Shown piece after piece: positions 52,505 to 62,650 of a DNA stretch of 64,000 nucleotides. The notes under the pieces were generated by a model. The model had not been told where the DNA came from and did no database searches. It worked only from the letters and a program-made list of their open reading frames with translations. Origin of the DNA: Merdicola sp963557785 (lineage in GTDB: Bacteria; Bacillota; Clostridia; TANB77; CAG-508); assembly GCA_963557785.1 (NCBI GenBank), contig CAUWBF010000001.1, forward strand, positions 186,001 to 250,000, given 5' to 3'. Position numbers and translations under genes: made by a program. Position 1 is the first letter of the stretch; each line of letters starts with the position of its first letter.

Positions 52505-53580
52505 CAAATGTAATATATTTAGTATTTGAAATAATATCATTAATATTTTTGAAATTGGCGTATGATAATAAAACTAATTGCCCAAAGGTAATGTGGAAAA
52601 TAAAAAAATCATCCATTTTTTTAACAATATCATTTATTTTTCTTTCTTCTCTTGTTTGTTTTAGAGGTGTTGAAGTTGGGAGAGATACACAGGCATATGT
52701 AAACGTTTTTATAAGAATAGTTAACGGAACAGCATCAAGTGTTGATTTATCATGGATTGGACCAGGATATAGAATTATATGTAAAACAATTGGTATAATA
52801 TTTGGAAGTAAATATTATATATTAAATTTTATAATAGGTTTTTTGACGATGTATTTATTTTATAAAACAATATGGGAAAATAGTAATATTCCATGGTTGA
52901 GTATGTGGATATTTATAAGTACTTGTTTGTATTTCCAAACGTTTAATCAAGCAAGACAAATGTTGGCAATAGCTATTATTTTTTACAGTATTAAATATAT
53001 TGACGAAAAAAAATTCAAAAAATATCTAATAGGTGTTTTATTGGCAGCTAGCATTCATACATCAGCAATAATAATGTTACCTCTTTATTTTATTGGAAGA
53101 TTAGAAGTTAATAAAAAAAATATTACGAAATATATTCTATTAAGTATAATTCTATATTTAGGAATGATTTATATTAGAAAGTTATTATTGATGACTACAT
53201 ATGGTCAAATTTATTTTGGAACCGACTATGATGTTGAAGGTAAAACATCAACAATAGTAAATTTACTAGTAAGAATAATCTTGCTAATAACAACACTAAT
53301 ACTTGGAAATAAAGAAAAAAAAGTTCAATATAAAAGTCTTTACAATATGGCGATACTATGTGTTATAAGTCAGTTATTAACAATAAATACATATATATTT
53401 GGTAGAATAACAACATACTTCTTTACTTCATTTATTTTATTGATTCCAAATGTAATTCCTAAGAAAAATAATCAATTAATACAATTAATATGTTTTGTTG
53501 CCTTTGCATTATATTATTATGTATATTATACTTCTACTGCTTCAGCTATGGGAGTTACTATATATAAATTTTTTGCTTAA
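52501..53580 (+). CDS. EpsG/Wzy-like polysaccharide polymerase
   Basis: This 359-residue protein has about ten hydrophobic helices. The sequence FRGVEVGRDTQAY near residue 57 and the helical FNQARQMLAIAI near 140 match the EpsG family of oligosaccharide-repeat polymerases. It would link repeat units on the outer side of the membrane. It is the only candidate Wzy in the cluster. Confidence 0.85.
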   Translation: MTNVIYLVFEIISLIFLKLAYDNKTNCPKVMWKIKKSSIFLTISFIFLSSLVCFRGVEVGRDTQAYVNVFIRIVNGTASSVDLSWIGPGYRIICKTIGIIFGSKYYILNFIIGFLTMYLFYKTIWENSNIPWLSMWIFISTCLYFQTFNQARQMLAIAIIFYSIKYIDEKKFKKYLIGVLLAASIHTSAIIMLPLYFIGRLEVNKKNITKYILLSIILYLGMIYIRKLLLMTTYGQIYFGTDYDVEGKTSTIVNLLVRIILLITTLILGNKEKKVQYKSLYNMAILCVISQLLTINTYIFGRITTYFFTSFILLIPNVIPKKNNQLIQLICFVAFALYYYVYYTSTASAMGVTIYKFFA

Positions 53581-53597
53581 TTGAGGAGATTTAAATT

Positions 53598-54557
53598 ATG
53601 GACAAAGTATCAATTATTGTACCTGTATTTAATACGGAAAATTATGTATATAAATGTCTTACAAGCGTAATAAACCAAACATATTCTAATATTGAAGTTA
53701 TATTGATAAATGATGGCTCAACAGATAAATCTGAAAATATTTGTTATGAATTTAGTAAATTAGACAGTAGAATTAAATTTATTAATAGAGAGAATAGAGG
53801 TGTTTCATACACAAGAAATCAAGGAATAGAGGAATCAACAGGAAAATATATATGTTTTATTGATAGTGATGATTATATACAAAATAATTATATTGAAAAT
53901 ATGTTGAAACATATGGAAAATAGCGATTTAATAACGTGTGCATATGCAATTGAATTTAAAAATAAAAAACGAAATATAATATTTGGAGAAAATATAAAGG
54001 ACTACAACAGAGATGAGGCTTTAAAATTAATGTTTTCTAGCAATATGTATAAAGGTTTTTTATGGAATAAACTTTTTAAAAAAGAAATTATTGTAAAAGA
54101 AAAAATACGCTTTAACAACGATATAAGTATGTGTGAAGACTTACTATTTGTATATGAATATATATTCTATAGTAAAGAAATAAGATATATTCCTGAGGTA
54201 GGATATTTCTATAAAATGAGAAAAAGCAGCCTTAGTAATAATCTGAAAAATATAGAAACAGCGCTATTGGCATATGAATCCATCTTTGCTTTGCTCAACA
54301 AGAATAATATTGAATTTGATATATATTTATTAGAAAGTTTTATAAATATAAATATAAATATTTTATTAATAGCGAAAAAAAAGTCAAAAATTTATTTAAT
54401 TGCTAAGAAAAACATAAGAGAATATAAAGACAGAATATTTTATCAAGTTAATTTTAAAACTAAAATTATGATATTTATTGGAACAAGATTTCCAAAATTA
54501 TTATTTTTTTTAAAGAAACTTAGAGATATCGTTTGCGGGAAAAACTTATTTGATTAA
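53598..54557 (+). CDS. Glycosyltransferase family 2
   Basis: This 319-residue GT-A enzyme opens with SIIVPVFNTENYVYKCLTSV and has NDGSTDKS, NRGVSYTRNQG and DSDDY, the classic GT2 motifs. It adds one sugar to the growing repeat unit. The spacing to its neighbours is 17-19 bases. Its first half is conserved and its tail is hydrophobic and basic, suggesting membrane association. Confidence 0.92.
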   Translation: MDKVSIIVPVFNTENYVYKCLTSVINQTYSNIEVILINDGSTDKSENICYEFSKLDSRIKFINRENRGVSYTRNQGIEESTGKYICFIDSDDYIQNNYIENMLKHMENSDLITCAYAIEFKNKKRNIIFGENIKDYNRDEALKLMFSSNMYKGFLWNKLFKKEIIVKEKIRFNNDISMCEDLLFVYEYIFYSKEIRYIPEVGYFYKMRKSSLSNNLKNIETALLAYESIFALLNKNNIEFDIYLLESFINININILLIAKKKSKIYLIAKKNIREYKDRIFYQVNFKTKIMIFIGTRFPKLLFFLKKLRDIVCGKNLFD

Positions 54558-54576
54558 AAATAGAAAGAGGTAGAAT

Positions 54577-55692
54577 ATGAAAAAAATTGCAACAATAACT
54601 TTTCACTCATCATACAATTATGGTTCTTGCTTACAGGCGTATGCATTACAAGAATATATAAAAAAACTCGATAATAGTTGTGAATATAGAATAATTAACT
54701 TAAGGACAGACACACAAAAAGAGATGTATAAAAATGTCTTTGAGAAAAAAGATATAAAAAGTTTAATAAAAAGAATATTTTTAATTAGGCAAAAAGATAA
54801 TATTAATAAAAAAGAAAAATATTTTGAAAAATTCATACAAGAAAAATTGCAAATAACAAAAGAATATTCAAAATTAGAAGCATTAAAAAATGAAAATTGG
54901 GATTATGATTATTATATTGCTGGTAGTGATCAATTATGGAATCTTCAAGCAGGAGACTTTGATTGGGCAAATTACTTAGAATTTGTGGAAAGTGATAATA
55001 AAATATCTTATGCAGCAAGCTTTGGACCAAAGGCTCAAATATGGAACACAGACGAAAAAAATAGAGTGAAAAATGATTTATTAAAATTTAAAAGTATATC
55101 TGTAAGAGAACAAGGAAGCTCAAATAATGTAAAAAATTTAACTGGAATCGAACCAGATATAAATGTTGATCCTACAATGCTTTTAACAAAAGAAGAATGG
55201 GAAAAATTAATACCAAATGATAGGCAATATAAAAAAGGTGAATACATATTTTTATATAATTTAAAAAAAGATAAAGAGATTATAAAAATTGCTAAATTTG
55301 TATCTGATGAATTAAAACTACCAGTTGTAATTTCAAATATTACTTTCAATGGGGAAACCAAGTATGGATTTAAAAAGCAATACGATTCTGGACCAATTGA
55401 ATTCTTAAATTTAATAATGAATGCTAAAGTTGTTTTATCATCATCGTTTCATGGAACAATATTTGCGATATTATTAAATAGACCGTTCTTTGCTATAAAT
55501 GGAATGAAAGATTTTAGAATTCATACATTACTAGAAAAAATGGGATTAGAAAATAGAAGTATTGAAATTAATGATTATAAAGAAAAATGTAAAGATACCT
55601 TTAATATAAATTTTGAAAAATCAGAAATGTTATTAGATAAAGAAAGAACGAAGTCAAAAAATTATCTTATAAGGGCATTAGATCTTAATTAA
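54577..55692 (+). CDS. Polysaccharide pyruvyl transferase
   Basis: This 371-residue GT-B-like enzyme of the CsaB/WcaK family (PF04230) transfers pyruvate from phosphoenolpyruvate to a sugar, forming a ketal. Conserved stretches are GSCLQAYALQEYI near residue 13, YIAGSDQLWNL near 111 and SSFHGTIFAILLNRPF near 289. It is followed by an iron-sulfur protein, a pairing seen in other anaerobes' glycan clusters. Confidence 0.9.
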   Translation: MKKIATITFHSSYNYGSCLQAYALQEYIKKLDNSCEYRIINLRTDTQKEMYKNVFEKKDIKSLIKRIFLIRQKDNINKKEKYFEKFIQEKLQITKEYSKLEALKNENWDYDYYIAGSDQLWNLQAGDFDWANYLEFVESDNKISYAASFGPKAQIWNTDEKNRVKNDLLKFKSISVREQGSSNNVKNLTGIEPDINVDPTMLLTKEEWEKLIPNDRQYKKGEYIFLYNLKKDKEIIKIAKFVSDELKLPVVISNITFNGETKYGFKKQYDSGPIEFLNLIMNAKVVLSSSFHGTIFAILLNRPFFAINGMKDFRIHTLLEKMGLENRSIEINDYKEKCKDTFNINFEKSEMLLDKERTKSKNYLIRALDLN

Positions 55693-55709
55693 GAGGAGAG
55701 ATAAATTTA

Positions 55710-56861
55710 ATGTTATGTAGTAGAGAAAATTGTACAGGTTGTTTCGCTTGCTATAATATTTGCCCAAGAGAGGCAATAACTATGGAAGAAGACGAATACG
55801 GATACATATATCCAATTATAAATAATGATAAATGTATTAATTGTAAATTGTGTGAAAAAAGTTGTCCATCCTTAAATAAAATAAATTTAAAATACCCTAT
55901 CAAATGTTATGCTGCAAGGACAAAAGATGAAGCTATTTTAAAAAAATCAACATCAGGTGGGATTGCTACTTTATTGGCACAAAAGATAATTGAAAATGGT
56001 GGAGTAGTTTATGGAGCAGCTTATAATGACAAATGTGAAGTAAATCATATTAGAATAGATGATATAAATGAACTTGACAGATTGCAGGGCTCTAAATATG
56101 TACATAGTTATATTAAAGATGCATTTCAATCTGTAAAAAAAGATTTGCTTACTAGTAAAAATGTTTTATTTATTGGTACTCCATGCCAAGTGGCTGGGCT
56201 AAGAAAATATTTGGTAAAGAAATATGATAATTTGTATACAGTTGATATTATATGTCATGGAGTTCCATCACAAAAATTTTTAAAGGAAGAAGTAAAAAGA
56301 TTAAATAATGATTCATTAAATATAGATAGAGTCAATTTTAGAGATAAGGAATTTAACTGCTATACGTTTTCTATAGTAAAAAATAAAAAAAATATTTATT
56401 CACAATCATGGAATGAAAACCCATATTTTTATACATTTATGGATTCAATTACATATAGAGAAAATTGTTATAATTGTTTATATGCAAAGCCTGAAAGAGT
56501 CTCAGATATTACCATTGGAGATTTCTGGGGATTAAAGTATGATTCTATATTTTATAATGATAGAGAAAAAGGTGTATCCGTTGTATTGATTATAACAGAT
56601 AGAGGAAATAAATTAATAGATTTGATAAAATCACAAATAAATATAGAAGAAAGAGAAATTGATGAAGCTATTAATGGAAATACACAGCTAAGACAACCTT
56701 CTAAAAGAAGCAAATATGTAGATAAATTTAAATTAATATATAAAAAGAATAACTTTTTTTATGAGACCTACAGAAAAACTTGCAAAAAACATTTGCTTAA
56801 AGAAAAAATTAAATCAATTTATATAGTTAAATATTTATTAAAATATAAAAGAGGTAAATAA
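55710..56861 (+). CDS. Iron-sulfur F420-hydrogenase beta-subunit-like protein
   Basis: This 383-residue protein starts with two 4Fe-4S ferredoxin motifs (C8, C11, C14, C18 and C42, C45, C48, C52). The coenzyme F420 hydrogenase/dehydrogenase beta-subunit domains follow (about 75-150 and 160-330), with GTPCQVAGLR near 152 and ENCYNCLYAKPERVSDITIGDFWG near 247-270. Related proteins (FrhB) bind flavin and pass electrons between iron-sulfur clusters and a cofactor. F420 itself is unlikely in such an organism. In a glycan cluster it probably carries out a redox step on a sugar or acceptor; this is inference. Confidence 0.85.
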   Translation: MLCSRENCTGCFACYNICPREAITMEEDEYGYIYPIINNDKCINCKLCEKSCPSLNKINLKYPIKCYAARTKDEAILKKSTSGGIATLLAQKIIENGGVVYGAAYNDKCEVNHIRIDDINELDRLQGSKYVHSYIKDAFQSVKKDLLTSKNVLFIGTPCQVAGLRKYLVKKYDNLYTVDIICHGVPSQKFLKEEVKRLNNDSLNIDRVNFRDKEFNCYTFSIVKNKKNIYSQSWNENPYFYTFMDSITYRENCYNCLYAKPERVSDITIGDFWGLKYDSIFYNDREKGVSVVLIITDRGNKLIDLIKSQINIEEREIDEAINGNTQLRQPSKRSKYVDKFKLIYKKNNFFYETYRKTCKKHLLKEKIKSIYIVKYLLKYKRGK

Positions 56862-58267
56862 TGCAAAAAAATAAAAGTAAAGATTTAGTTGTAAATACTA
56901 TAATAATTGGTATAGGAAAATTTAGCACTCAAATAGTGTCGTTTTTACTTTTACCACTATACACTTCAATCTTATCAACTGAAGAATATGGAGTTTATGA
57001 CTTACTTATTACAATTTCAACATTTTTACTTCCCGTAATAACATTGTTAATGGAAGAATCAATGTTTAGATTTCTGATTGATTGTAAGGATAATAATGAG
57101 AAAAAGAAAGTAATTTCACAAACAACTATTTATGTAATAATTAGTTTAATAATATTTTTGCTTTTAGCAACTATTTTAAATAAAATAATAACTATTTCAT
57201 ACTTTACTGTTGGAATTATATACATAATTAGCTGTATAATTTCCGCATTAAGAAATTCATTGTTAAGAGGATTAGGAAAGATAAAATTTTATACTATTAT
57301 TAATTTTATATCTAGTGTAATAGATATTATATTAAAAGTAGTATTTATTGCAGTATTTAAGTTTGGAGTATATGGTTTATTGGTTCCAATTATTATTGCA
57401 AATATATTGTCTTCAATATTTGTATTTTTGTATTTAAAATTATATAAATATACTTCATTTAAAAGTTATGATAATGATTTGATGAAAAAAATGATAAAAT
57501 ATTCAATTCCTCTTGTACCTAATAGTTTATCTTGGACAATAGTAAATCTATCTGATAGGCTTGTAATCTCTTCTGTAATTGGTACAGCAGCGAATGGAAT
57601 ATATTCAATAGCATATAAATTTCCAAACATTATAGATACAGTATATGGATTTTTTTATACAGCATGGAAGGAAAGTGCTGCAAAAGCTGTAATAGATAAT
57701 GATAAAAATGAGTTTTTTAACAAAATATTTAAAAACCTAAGCAAAATAATGTTTTCTGTTTCTATTGGTTTAATAGGAAGTATGCCTTTAATATTTAACA
57801 TATTTATAAATAATACATATAAAGAGGCATATGTATATATTCCAATTTTAGTAATAGCAATGTATTTTAATAATATGGCAGGATATTTTGGAGGAATTTT
57901 TAGCGCTTATAAAAATACAAAAATAATGGGAACTACAACGGTTATAGGCTCAATAATAAATATAATAGTTGATTTATTGCTTATAAAGTTTATTGGGGTG
58001 TATGCAGCTGCAATATCAACATTAATCTCATGTGTATTTATTTATTATTATAGAAAAAGTAAGGTTAAAAAATATATAATTCTTGATAAAGTTAATATTA
58101 AAATTGGTCTTTTAATACTAATATTGACATTATTATTATATTATATTAACAAAAATATAATAATTAAAATATTAAATATTCTAGTTATTATGATATATAT
58201 TATCATTATTAATAAAGAAATATTAAAATTGTTTATTGAGAACATAATAAAAAAAGTAAAAAATTAA
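56861..58267 (+). CDS. Wzx-type oligosaccharide flippase
   Basis: This 468-residue protein has about 14 hydrophobic helices and the start typical of the polysaccharide transporter/MOP family (GIGKFSTQIVSFLLLPLYTS, then EEYGVYDLL). It would flip lipid-linked repeat units across the membrane for polymerisation by the EpsG-like protein. Its ATG overlaps the stop of the iron-sulfur gene (TAATG). It is the last gene of the cluster; no Wzz-type chain-length regulator follows. Confidence 0.92.
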   Translation: MQKNKSKDLVVNTIIIGIGKFSTQIVSFLLLPLYTSILSTEEYGVYDLLITISTFLLPVITLLMEESMFRFLIDCKDNNEKKKVISQTTIYVIISLIIFLLLATILNKIITISYFTVGIIYIISCIISALRNSLLRGLGKIKFYTIINFISSVIDIILKVVFIAVFKFGVYGLLVPIIIANILSSIFVFLYLKLYKYTSFKSYDNDLMKKMIKYSIPLVPNSLSWTIVNLSDRLVISSVIGTAANGIYSIAYKFPNIIDTVYGFFYTAWKESAAKAVIDNDKNEFFNKIFKNLSKIMFSVSIGLIGSMPLIFNIFINNTYKEAYVYIPILVIAMYFNNMAGYFGGIFSAYKNTKIMGTTTVIGSIINIIVDLLLIKFIGVYAAAISTLISCVFIYYYRKSKVKKYIILDKVNIKIGLLILILTLLLYYINKNIIIKILNILVIMIYIIIINKEILKLFIENIIKKVKN

Positions 58268-58296
58268 ATTAATAAAAAGAAAGGTAGGTCGGATTT

Positions 58297-58785
58297 ATGG
58301 AAAATGCATCAAAAGCTTTAATAATAGCTGGAGCAATATTATTATCAATACTTATAATATCAATAGGTATATACATATATAATAATAGTGTAAATTCTAC
58401 TAAAAAAGCTGTAGCAAGCAAAGAAATGGAAATGCAATTGATGCAATTTAATAAACAGTATGAAGTATATGAGGGAACTCAGACAGGAAATAATGTTAAA
58501 CAACTGCTTAACATTGCTGCCACGAATAATAAAGAATTATATAAGGATGATAAATATACTGAATTGTGTGTATGTATTAGAAGTAACTCTAAAAAAATAC
58601 TGAAAAAAGTATCTAATAATTATGATGTTAAATATGCATTAACAGGTAGAACCTTCGGATTAAAATATCCAACTAACATAAAGGATATTTCTTCATATAT
58701 AGGCGAAAATGATAAATACAATATTTCATTTAAATACAATCAATATGGCTATATATGGGAAATATGGATTAATGATATAGATTAA
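58297..58785 (+). CDS. Hypothetical protein with N-terminal membrane helix
   Basis: This 162-residue protein has a hydrophobic helix at about 7-29 (IIAGAILLSILIISIGIYI), then a soluble part with two close cysteines (ELCVCIRS). The opening ENASKALIIAGAIL recalls a pilin-like or holin-size N-terminus and, from memory, occurs on small proteins of other Clostridia, but no family name can be given. It lies 30 bases after the flippase and ends in a good terminator, so it may belong to the polysaccharide transcript. Confidence 0.6.
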   Translation: MENASKALIIAGAILLSILIISIGIYIYNNSVNSTKKAVASKEMEMQLMQFNKQYEVYEGTQTGNNVKQLLNIAATNNKELYKDDKYTELCVCIRSNSKKILKKVSNNYDVKYALTGRTFGLKYPTNIKDISSYIGENDKYNISFKYNQYGYIWEIWINDID

Positions 58786-58792
58786 AACAATT

Positions 58793-58816
58793 AGACTTCA
58801 GTTTGAAGTCTTTTTT
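58793..58816 (+). terminator. Terminator at the end of the polysaccharide region
   Basis: A perfect 8-bp stem AGACTTCA / TGAAGTCT with a GTT loop leads directly into six T. Confidence 0.92.
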
Positions 58817-58881
58817 GTTGCTATTTACATAAAAAAGTGATAAGATATTTGCAAAAAAAGTAAGAAAAGAGGAAAAAATAT

Positions 58882-61218
58882 ATGCATATTTTATTAGATA
58901 TAATTTATAACGTTATATGTTTTATAACATCTACTGTAGTGATGACTGGAGTATCTATATTAGATGCTATTATATATGGAATAAACGAAAATATTGCAAT
59001 TGCATTAGTAACTGTACAAGCAGGCTTAATGTTGGTTGCTTTTTCATTTTTACCTATGATTTTAGAGAATAGTAAAGAATATTATTTAGGATATAAGATT
59101 TCAAACTGGATATTATATAAAAGAGCTAGTGACAAATCAAATAATCTTGTAACTAACTGGATATTTAATATAGTTACTTTAATTGTAGAGATAATTTGTA
59201 TTCCAAATAGATGGTTTACTTTAGCTTTTCTTTTATTTATAGCTTTTATAATTGTTACAAGTAAAAAAGTAATTAAATATATAAACTTTATAGCTAATAC
59301 AAATAGTTATGATAGTGAAGTAGAACAATATTTTTTAAATAATGTAAAAGAAAAAAGAAATGAACTAATAGATAGTATAGAAAAGAATTGTTATGATGAT
59401 ATTAAAAGTTTTAAAAAGACAATAAATTTTCTTTTAAATAATTTAGATAATGAAGATGTAAAGCAAATATTTGATGAAATATACTATTTTGTAATAAATT
59501 CTAGCAATCAAGATAATACATATAAATTATATGAACTGATTTCTACTAAAATAGAAACATTAGAAAAAGGTAAGAAATTAAATTTTGTGGTCAGTGATTA
59601 CGAGTGGTACACATTTATAAGAAGTAATATAACTGAAGTAAACGAAAATAAATTATTTCACATGTTTCGTAATATATATGAGAACAATTTAGAGTTATAT
59701 GATGCTAAAAAACATAATTACACACCATTTTTAAAAACTACACAGCTAGCTATCGATGATTCAACTCTTACAGTTCAAACAAAGAGAAAATGGCTTAATA
59801 ATATTTCAGAATTAATACACATAAAAATAAGAACTAGAGGAACTAATTTTAACAACAAAGAATTATTTAGATATAGAAACCAAATAGAATTTATAAAATA
59901 CATTATAGATTCTAAGGAAAAAGAAAAACTAAATAAGTTATATCAATTAATGGAAAGTATGGAAACAGTAAAAACAGATTTATTACCTATATTTATAGGC
60001 ATATATGTATATCTAATATACTTAACAGAATTTGAAGTTAATGGATATATTTCTGATGAGGAAAGAGAATATTATAAAGGTATTCTAGCAAAATTAGTAG
60101 AATATATGAATTTAAAGGATGTCATAATATATGATAATATTTCTACTAATAATATATTTGACATTTTTTATGCACTTTCATTTTCATATTTGAGCTGGGA
60201 GAGAATGAAAACATTTGTGGTAAAAAATGTTACGGTAGAGACATCATATAATATTTTATATAAAATATTTGTTATTTATTCAAAAATGAAATTTTTTGAA
60301 GTAGATAGCAAAATAACAGAAAAAGAATTAGAAATTTTTAGATTTTGTATACCAAATGGTAATTTTGAAAAGCAATTAGAAGAAAAAATACTAAATATAT
60401 CAGAAAAGTTAAATATTCCTATAACAAAAAATATTCTAGACCAATATGCTAAAAATATTACAAAATATGTTACAAATAAACATAAAAATGAAACTTTAAT
60501 ATCTAATCAAGAATATAAAAAACAGTTAGATTTATTAAAAACAGTAGTAGAGAGTTCTAATACTATATTAAGCAAAGCAGAAATATTTAATAATAGTGAT
60601 TTTAAAGTAAAAGGCAGATTGAAATCGGAATTTAATAATATAACTGCTAATAATTATATACAAGTATATTTACAAGGTTATTTAGAAGACCCAAGTGCAT
60701 TGCAATTAGAAATTGAAGACAGAATTTATAAGATGATTGCAAGAAAGATAGATAAAAAGAAAAAATATAATTTTAAAGGAGAAGAATTACTTAATACATT
60801 AGAAGAATATAGTGATAAAGATTATATATATTTAACGCATGAGAAGGACGAATATAGAGAGAATTATATGATAGGTGAGAAATATAATGATGTACTTAAA
60901 AATTACAAACTTATACATACATTAATACCATATTCTAGAATTATATTAAATAGACTCGAGGTAAAATTTAATAAAGTAGATATTCAACTACTAAAATTAA
61001 CAGATTCTGAGATAGAAGAAGAGATTAAAAAATATAAAGTAGATGAAAATAAGTATATGTATAATAACATAAATTACGGATACGATATAGAATTTAACAA
61101 AGAGGAAATAAAAGAATTTGTAAAAAATAATTTTACTAAAATTGCTGTAACATACTTTATAGATTTTGGAGATTTTTCAAATATAGATGGTTGTATATTA
61201 GAGTATAATTTTAATTAG
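58882..61218 (+). CDS. Large hypothetical membrane protein
   Basis: This 778-residue protein is not recognised. About four hydrophobic helices lie in residues 1-140 (segments near 5-30, 35-60, 95-120 and 120-140). The remaining 640 residues are hydrophilic, very rich in Lys, Glu, Asn and Tyr, and look alpha-helical and repetitive; they probably face the cytoplasm. No enzyme motif (Walker A, HD, His-kinase box) is seen. A GAGG site precedes the ATG. It is a one-gene unit after a terminator. Confidence 0.65.
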   Translation: MHILLDIIYNVICFITSTVVMTGVSILDAIIYGINENIAIALVTVQAGLMLVAFSFLPMILENSKEYYLGYKISNWILYKRASDKSNNLVTNWIFNIVTLIVEIICIPNRWFTLAFLLFIAFIIVTSKKVIKYINFIANTNSYDSEVEQYFLNNVKEKRNELIDSIEKNCYDDIKSFKKTINFLLNNLDNEDVKQIFDEIYYFVINSSNQDNTYKLYELISTKIETLEKGKKLNFVVSDYEWYTFIRSNITEVNENKLFHMFRNIYENNLELYDAKKHNYTPFLKTTQLAIDDSTLTVQTKRKWLNNISELIHIKIRTRGTNFNNKELFRYRNQIEFIKYIIDSKEKEKLNKLYQLMESMETVKTDLLPIFIGIYVYLIYLTEFEVNGYISDEEREYYKGILAKLVEYMNLKDVIIYDNISTNNIFDIFYALSFSYLSWERMKTFVVKNVTVETSYNILYKIFVIYSKMKFFEVDSKITEKELEIFRFCIPNGNFEKQLEEKILNISEKLNIPITKNILDQYAKNITKYVTNKHKNETLISNQEYKKQLDLLKTVVESSNTILSKAEIFNNSDFKVKGRLKSEFNNITANNYIQVYLQGYLEDPSALQLEIEDRIYKMIARKIDKKKKYNFKGEELLNTLEEYSDKDYIYLTHEKDEYRENYMIGEKYNDVLKNYKLIHTLIPYSRIILNRLEVKFNKVDIQLLKLTDSEIEEEIKKYKVDENKYMYNNINYGYDIEFNKEEIKEFVKNNFTKIAVTYFIDFGDFSNIDGCILEYNFN

Positions 61219-61297
61219 TAGGAATTATTGAAGAAATGTATAAAATTATTAAAAATGTATAAAATACTGTATAAGTTCTAAAAAGTTGGTTGCTTGA

Positions 61298-61326
61298 TTG
61301 ATTTTTTGGAACTTATATGATATAAT
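61298..61326 (+). promoter_or_regulatory. Extended -10 promoter of the AAA/DUF4143 gene
   Basis: TTGATT (61298-61303), a 17-bp spacer and a perfect TATAAT (61321-61326), preceded by TGA. The start codon follows about 20 bases later with AAGGAGG. Confidence 0.8.
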
Positions 61327-61346
61327 CTGCTCAAGGAGGAGTTTCT

Positions 61347-62639
61347 ATGAAAAGAGAAATTATAAATGATTTAATAAAATGGAAAGAATCAGAAAATAGA
61401 AAACCACTAATAATTCATGGAGCAAGGCAAGTTGGAAAAACATATATAGTAAAACAATTTGGAAAAGAATATTACGATAATTTAATATATGTAAATTTTG
61501 AAACTAATCAAGAATTAAGTTCTCAGATTGTAGATAGCATAGATGCTAAATATGTAATAAACAAGCTAGAACTATTTTATGGAGAAAAAATTCTACCAGG
61601 AAAAACATTAATATTTTTTGATGAGATTCAAGCAAATGAAAGAGCATTAACATCACTAAAATATTTTTGTGAAGATGCTCCAGAATATCATATAATTGCA
61701 GCAGGATCACTACTTGGAATAGCAATTAATAGAGAAAACTATTCATTTCCAGTAGGGAAAGTTCAAATGATAAATATGTATCCAATATCATTTAAAGAAT
61801 TTTTAATAGCTATAGGAAGAGAAAACTTAATAGATGAAATTAAAAAACATTTTGAAAGTAATACAAAAATGGATAAAGATATTCATGAGTTATGTTTAAC
61901 ATTATATAGAACATATCTAGTAATAGGAGGTATGCCAGAAGTAGTTCAAACATATCTAGATGAGCAAAAAACAATTGCAGCAATAGATGTTCAAGCTGAA
62001 ATACTTGCATCTTACGAAAGAGATATGACAAAATATGCAGATAATAACTTATCAAACAGAATAATATCAGCGTTTGATTCAATTCCTATACAATTAGCAA
62101 AGGATAATCAAAAATTTCAATATAAAGTTATTTCTAAAGGTGGAACATCAAGTATATTTGGAGAAGCAATATTATGGCTAAAAAATAGCGGAATAGTGAA
62201 TCAAGTATATAAAGCAACATCAGAGATGCCATTAGAGATGCACAAAGACTTAGCATCATTTAAATTATATATGAGCGATGTGGGACTATTTGTAAATAAA
62301 GCAAGATATCCATTATATCAAATAGATTTAAGTGAGCAACCAACTATGATTTCTATGGGACCACTTACAGAACATTATGTGGCAAATGAGCTACGAATAA
62401 GAGGATATGAAACATATTATTGGGAGTCAGATGGAAAAGCAGAATTAGACTTTATCATTCAAAAAGATGCAGATATTATACCAATTGAAGTAAAAACGAG
62501 TACGCATACTAAATCTAGAAGTTTGGATTTGTATATGAAAGCATATAATCCTAAATATGCTATTAGAATTTCAGAAAAAAACTTTGGATTTGAGAACGAT
62601 ATTAAATCAGTACCTTTGTATGCCGTATTTTGTATATAG
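61347..62639 (+). CDS. AAA ATPase with DUF4143 domain
   Basis: This 430-residue protein belongs to the AAA_14/DUF4143 family. Walker A GARQVGKT is at residues 25-32, Walker B IFFDEIQ near 90, sensor-like AAGSLLG near 116. The C-terminal domain ends in a PD-(D/E)xK-like pattern (AELDFIIQ and IEVKTS near 371-388), with the catalytic Asp, Glu and Lys visible. The role is unknown; these proteins are abundant in anaerobes and may act on DNA. It is monocistronic, or it reads into the next gene 11 bases on. Confidence 0.85.
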   Translation: MKREIINDLIKWKESENRKPLIIHGARQVGKTYIVKQFGKEYYDNLIYVNFETNQELSSQIVDSIDAKYVINKLELFYGEKILPGKTLIFFDEIQANERALTSLKYFCEDAPEYHIIAAGSLLGIAINRENYSFPVGKVQMINMYPISFKEFLIAIGRENLIDEIKKHFESNTKMDKDIHELCLTLYRTYLVIGGMPEVVQTYLDEQKTIAAIDVQAEILASYERDMTKYADNNLSNRIISAFDSIPIQLAKDNQKFQYKVISKGGTSSIFGEAILWLKNSGIVNQVYKATSEMPLEMHKDLASFKLYMSDVGLFVNKARYPLYQIDLSEQPTMISMGPLTEHYVANELRIRGYETYYWESDGKAELDFIIQKDADIIPIEVKTSTHTKSRSLDLYMKAYNPKYAIRISEKNFGFENDIKSVPLYAVFCI

Positions 62640-62650
62640 GAGAAAATAAA

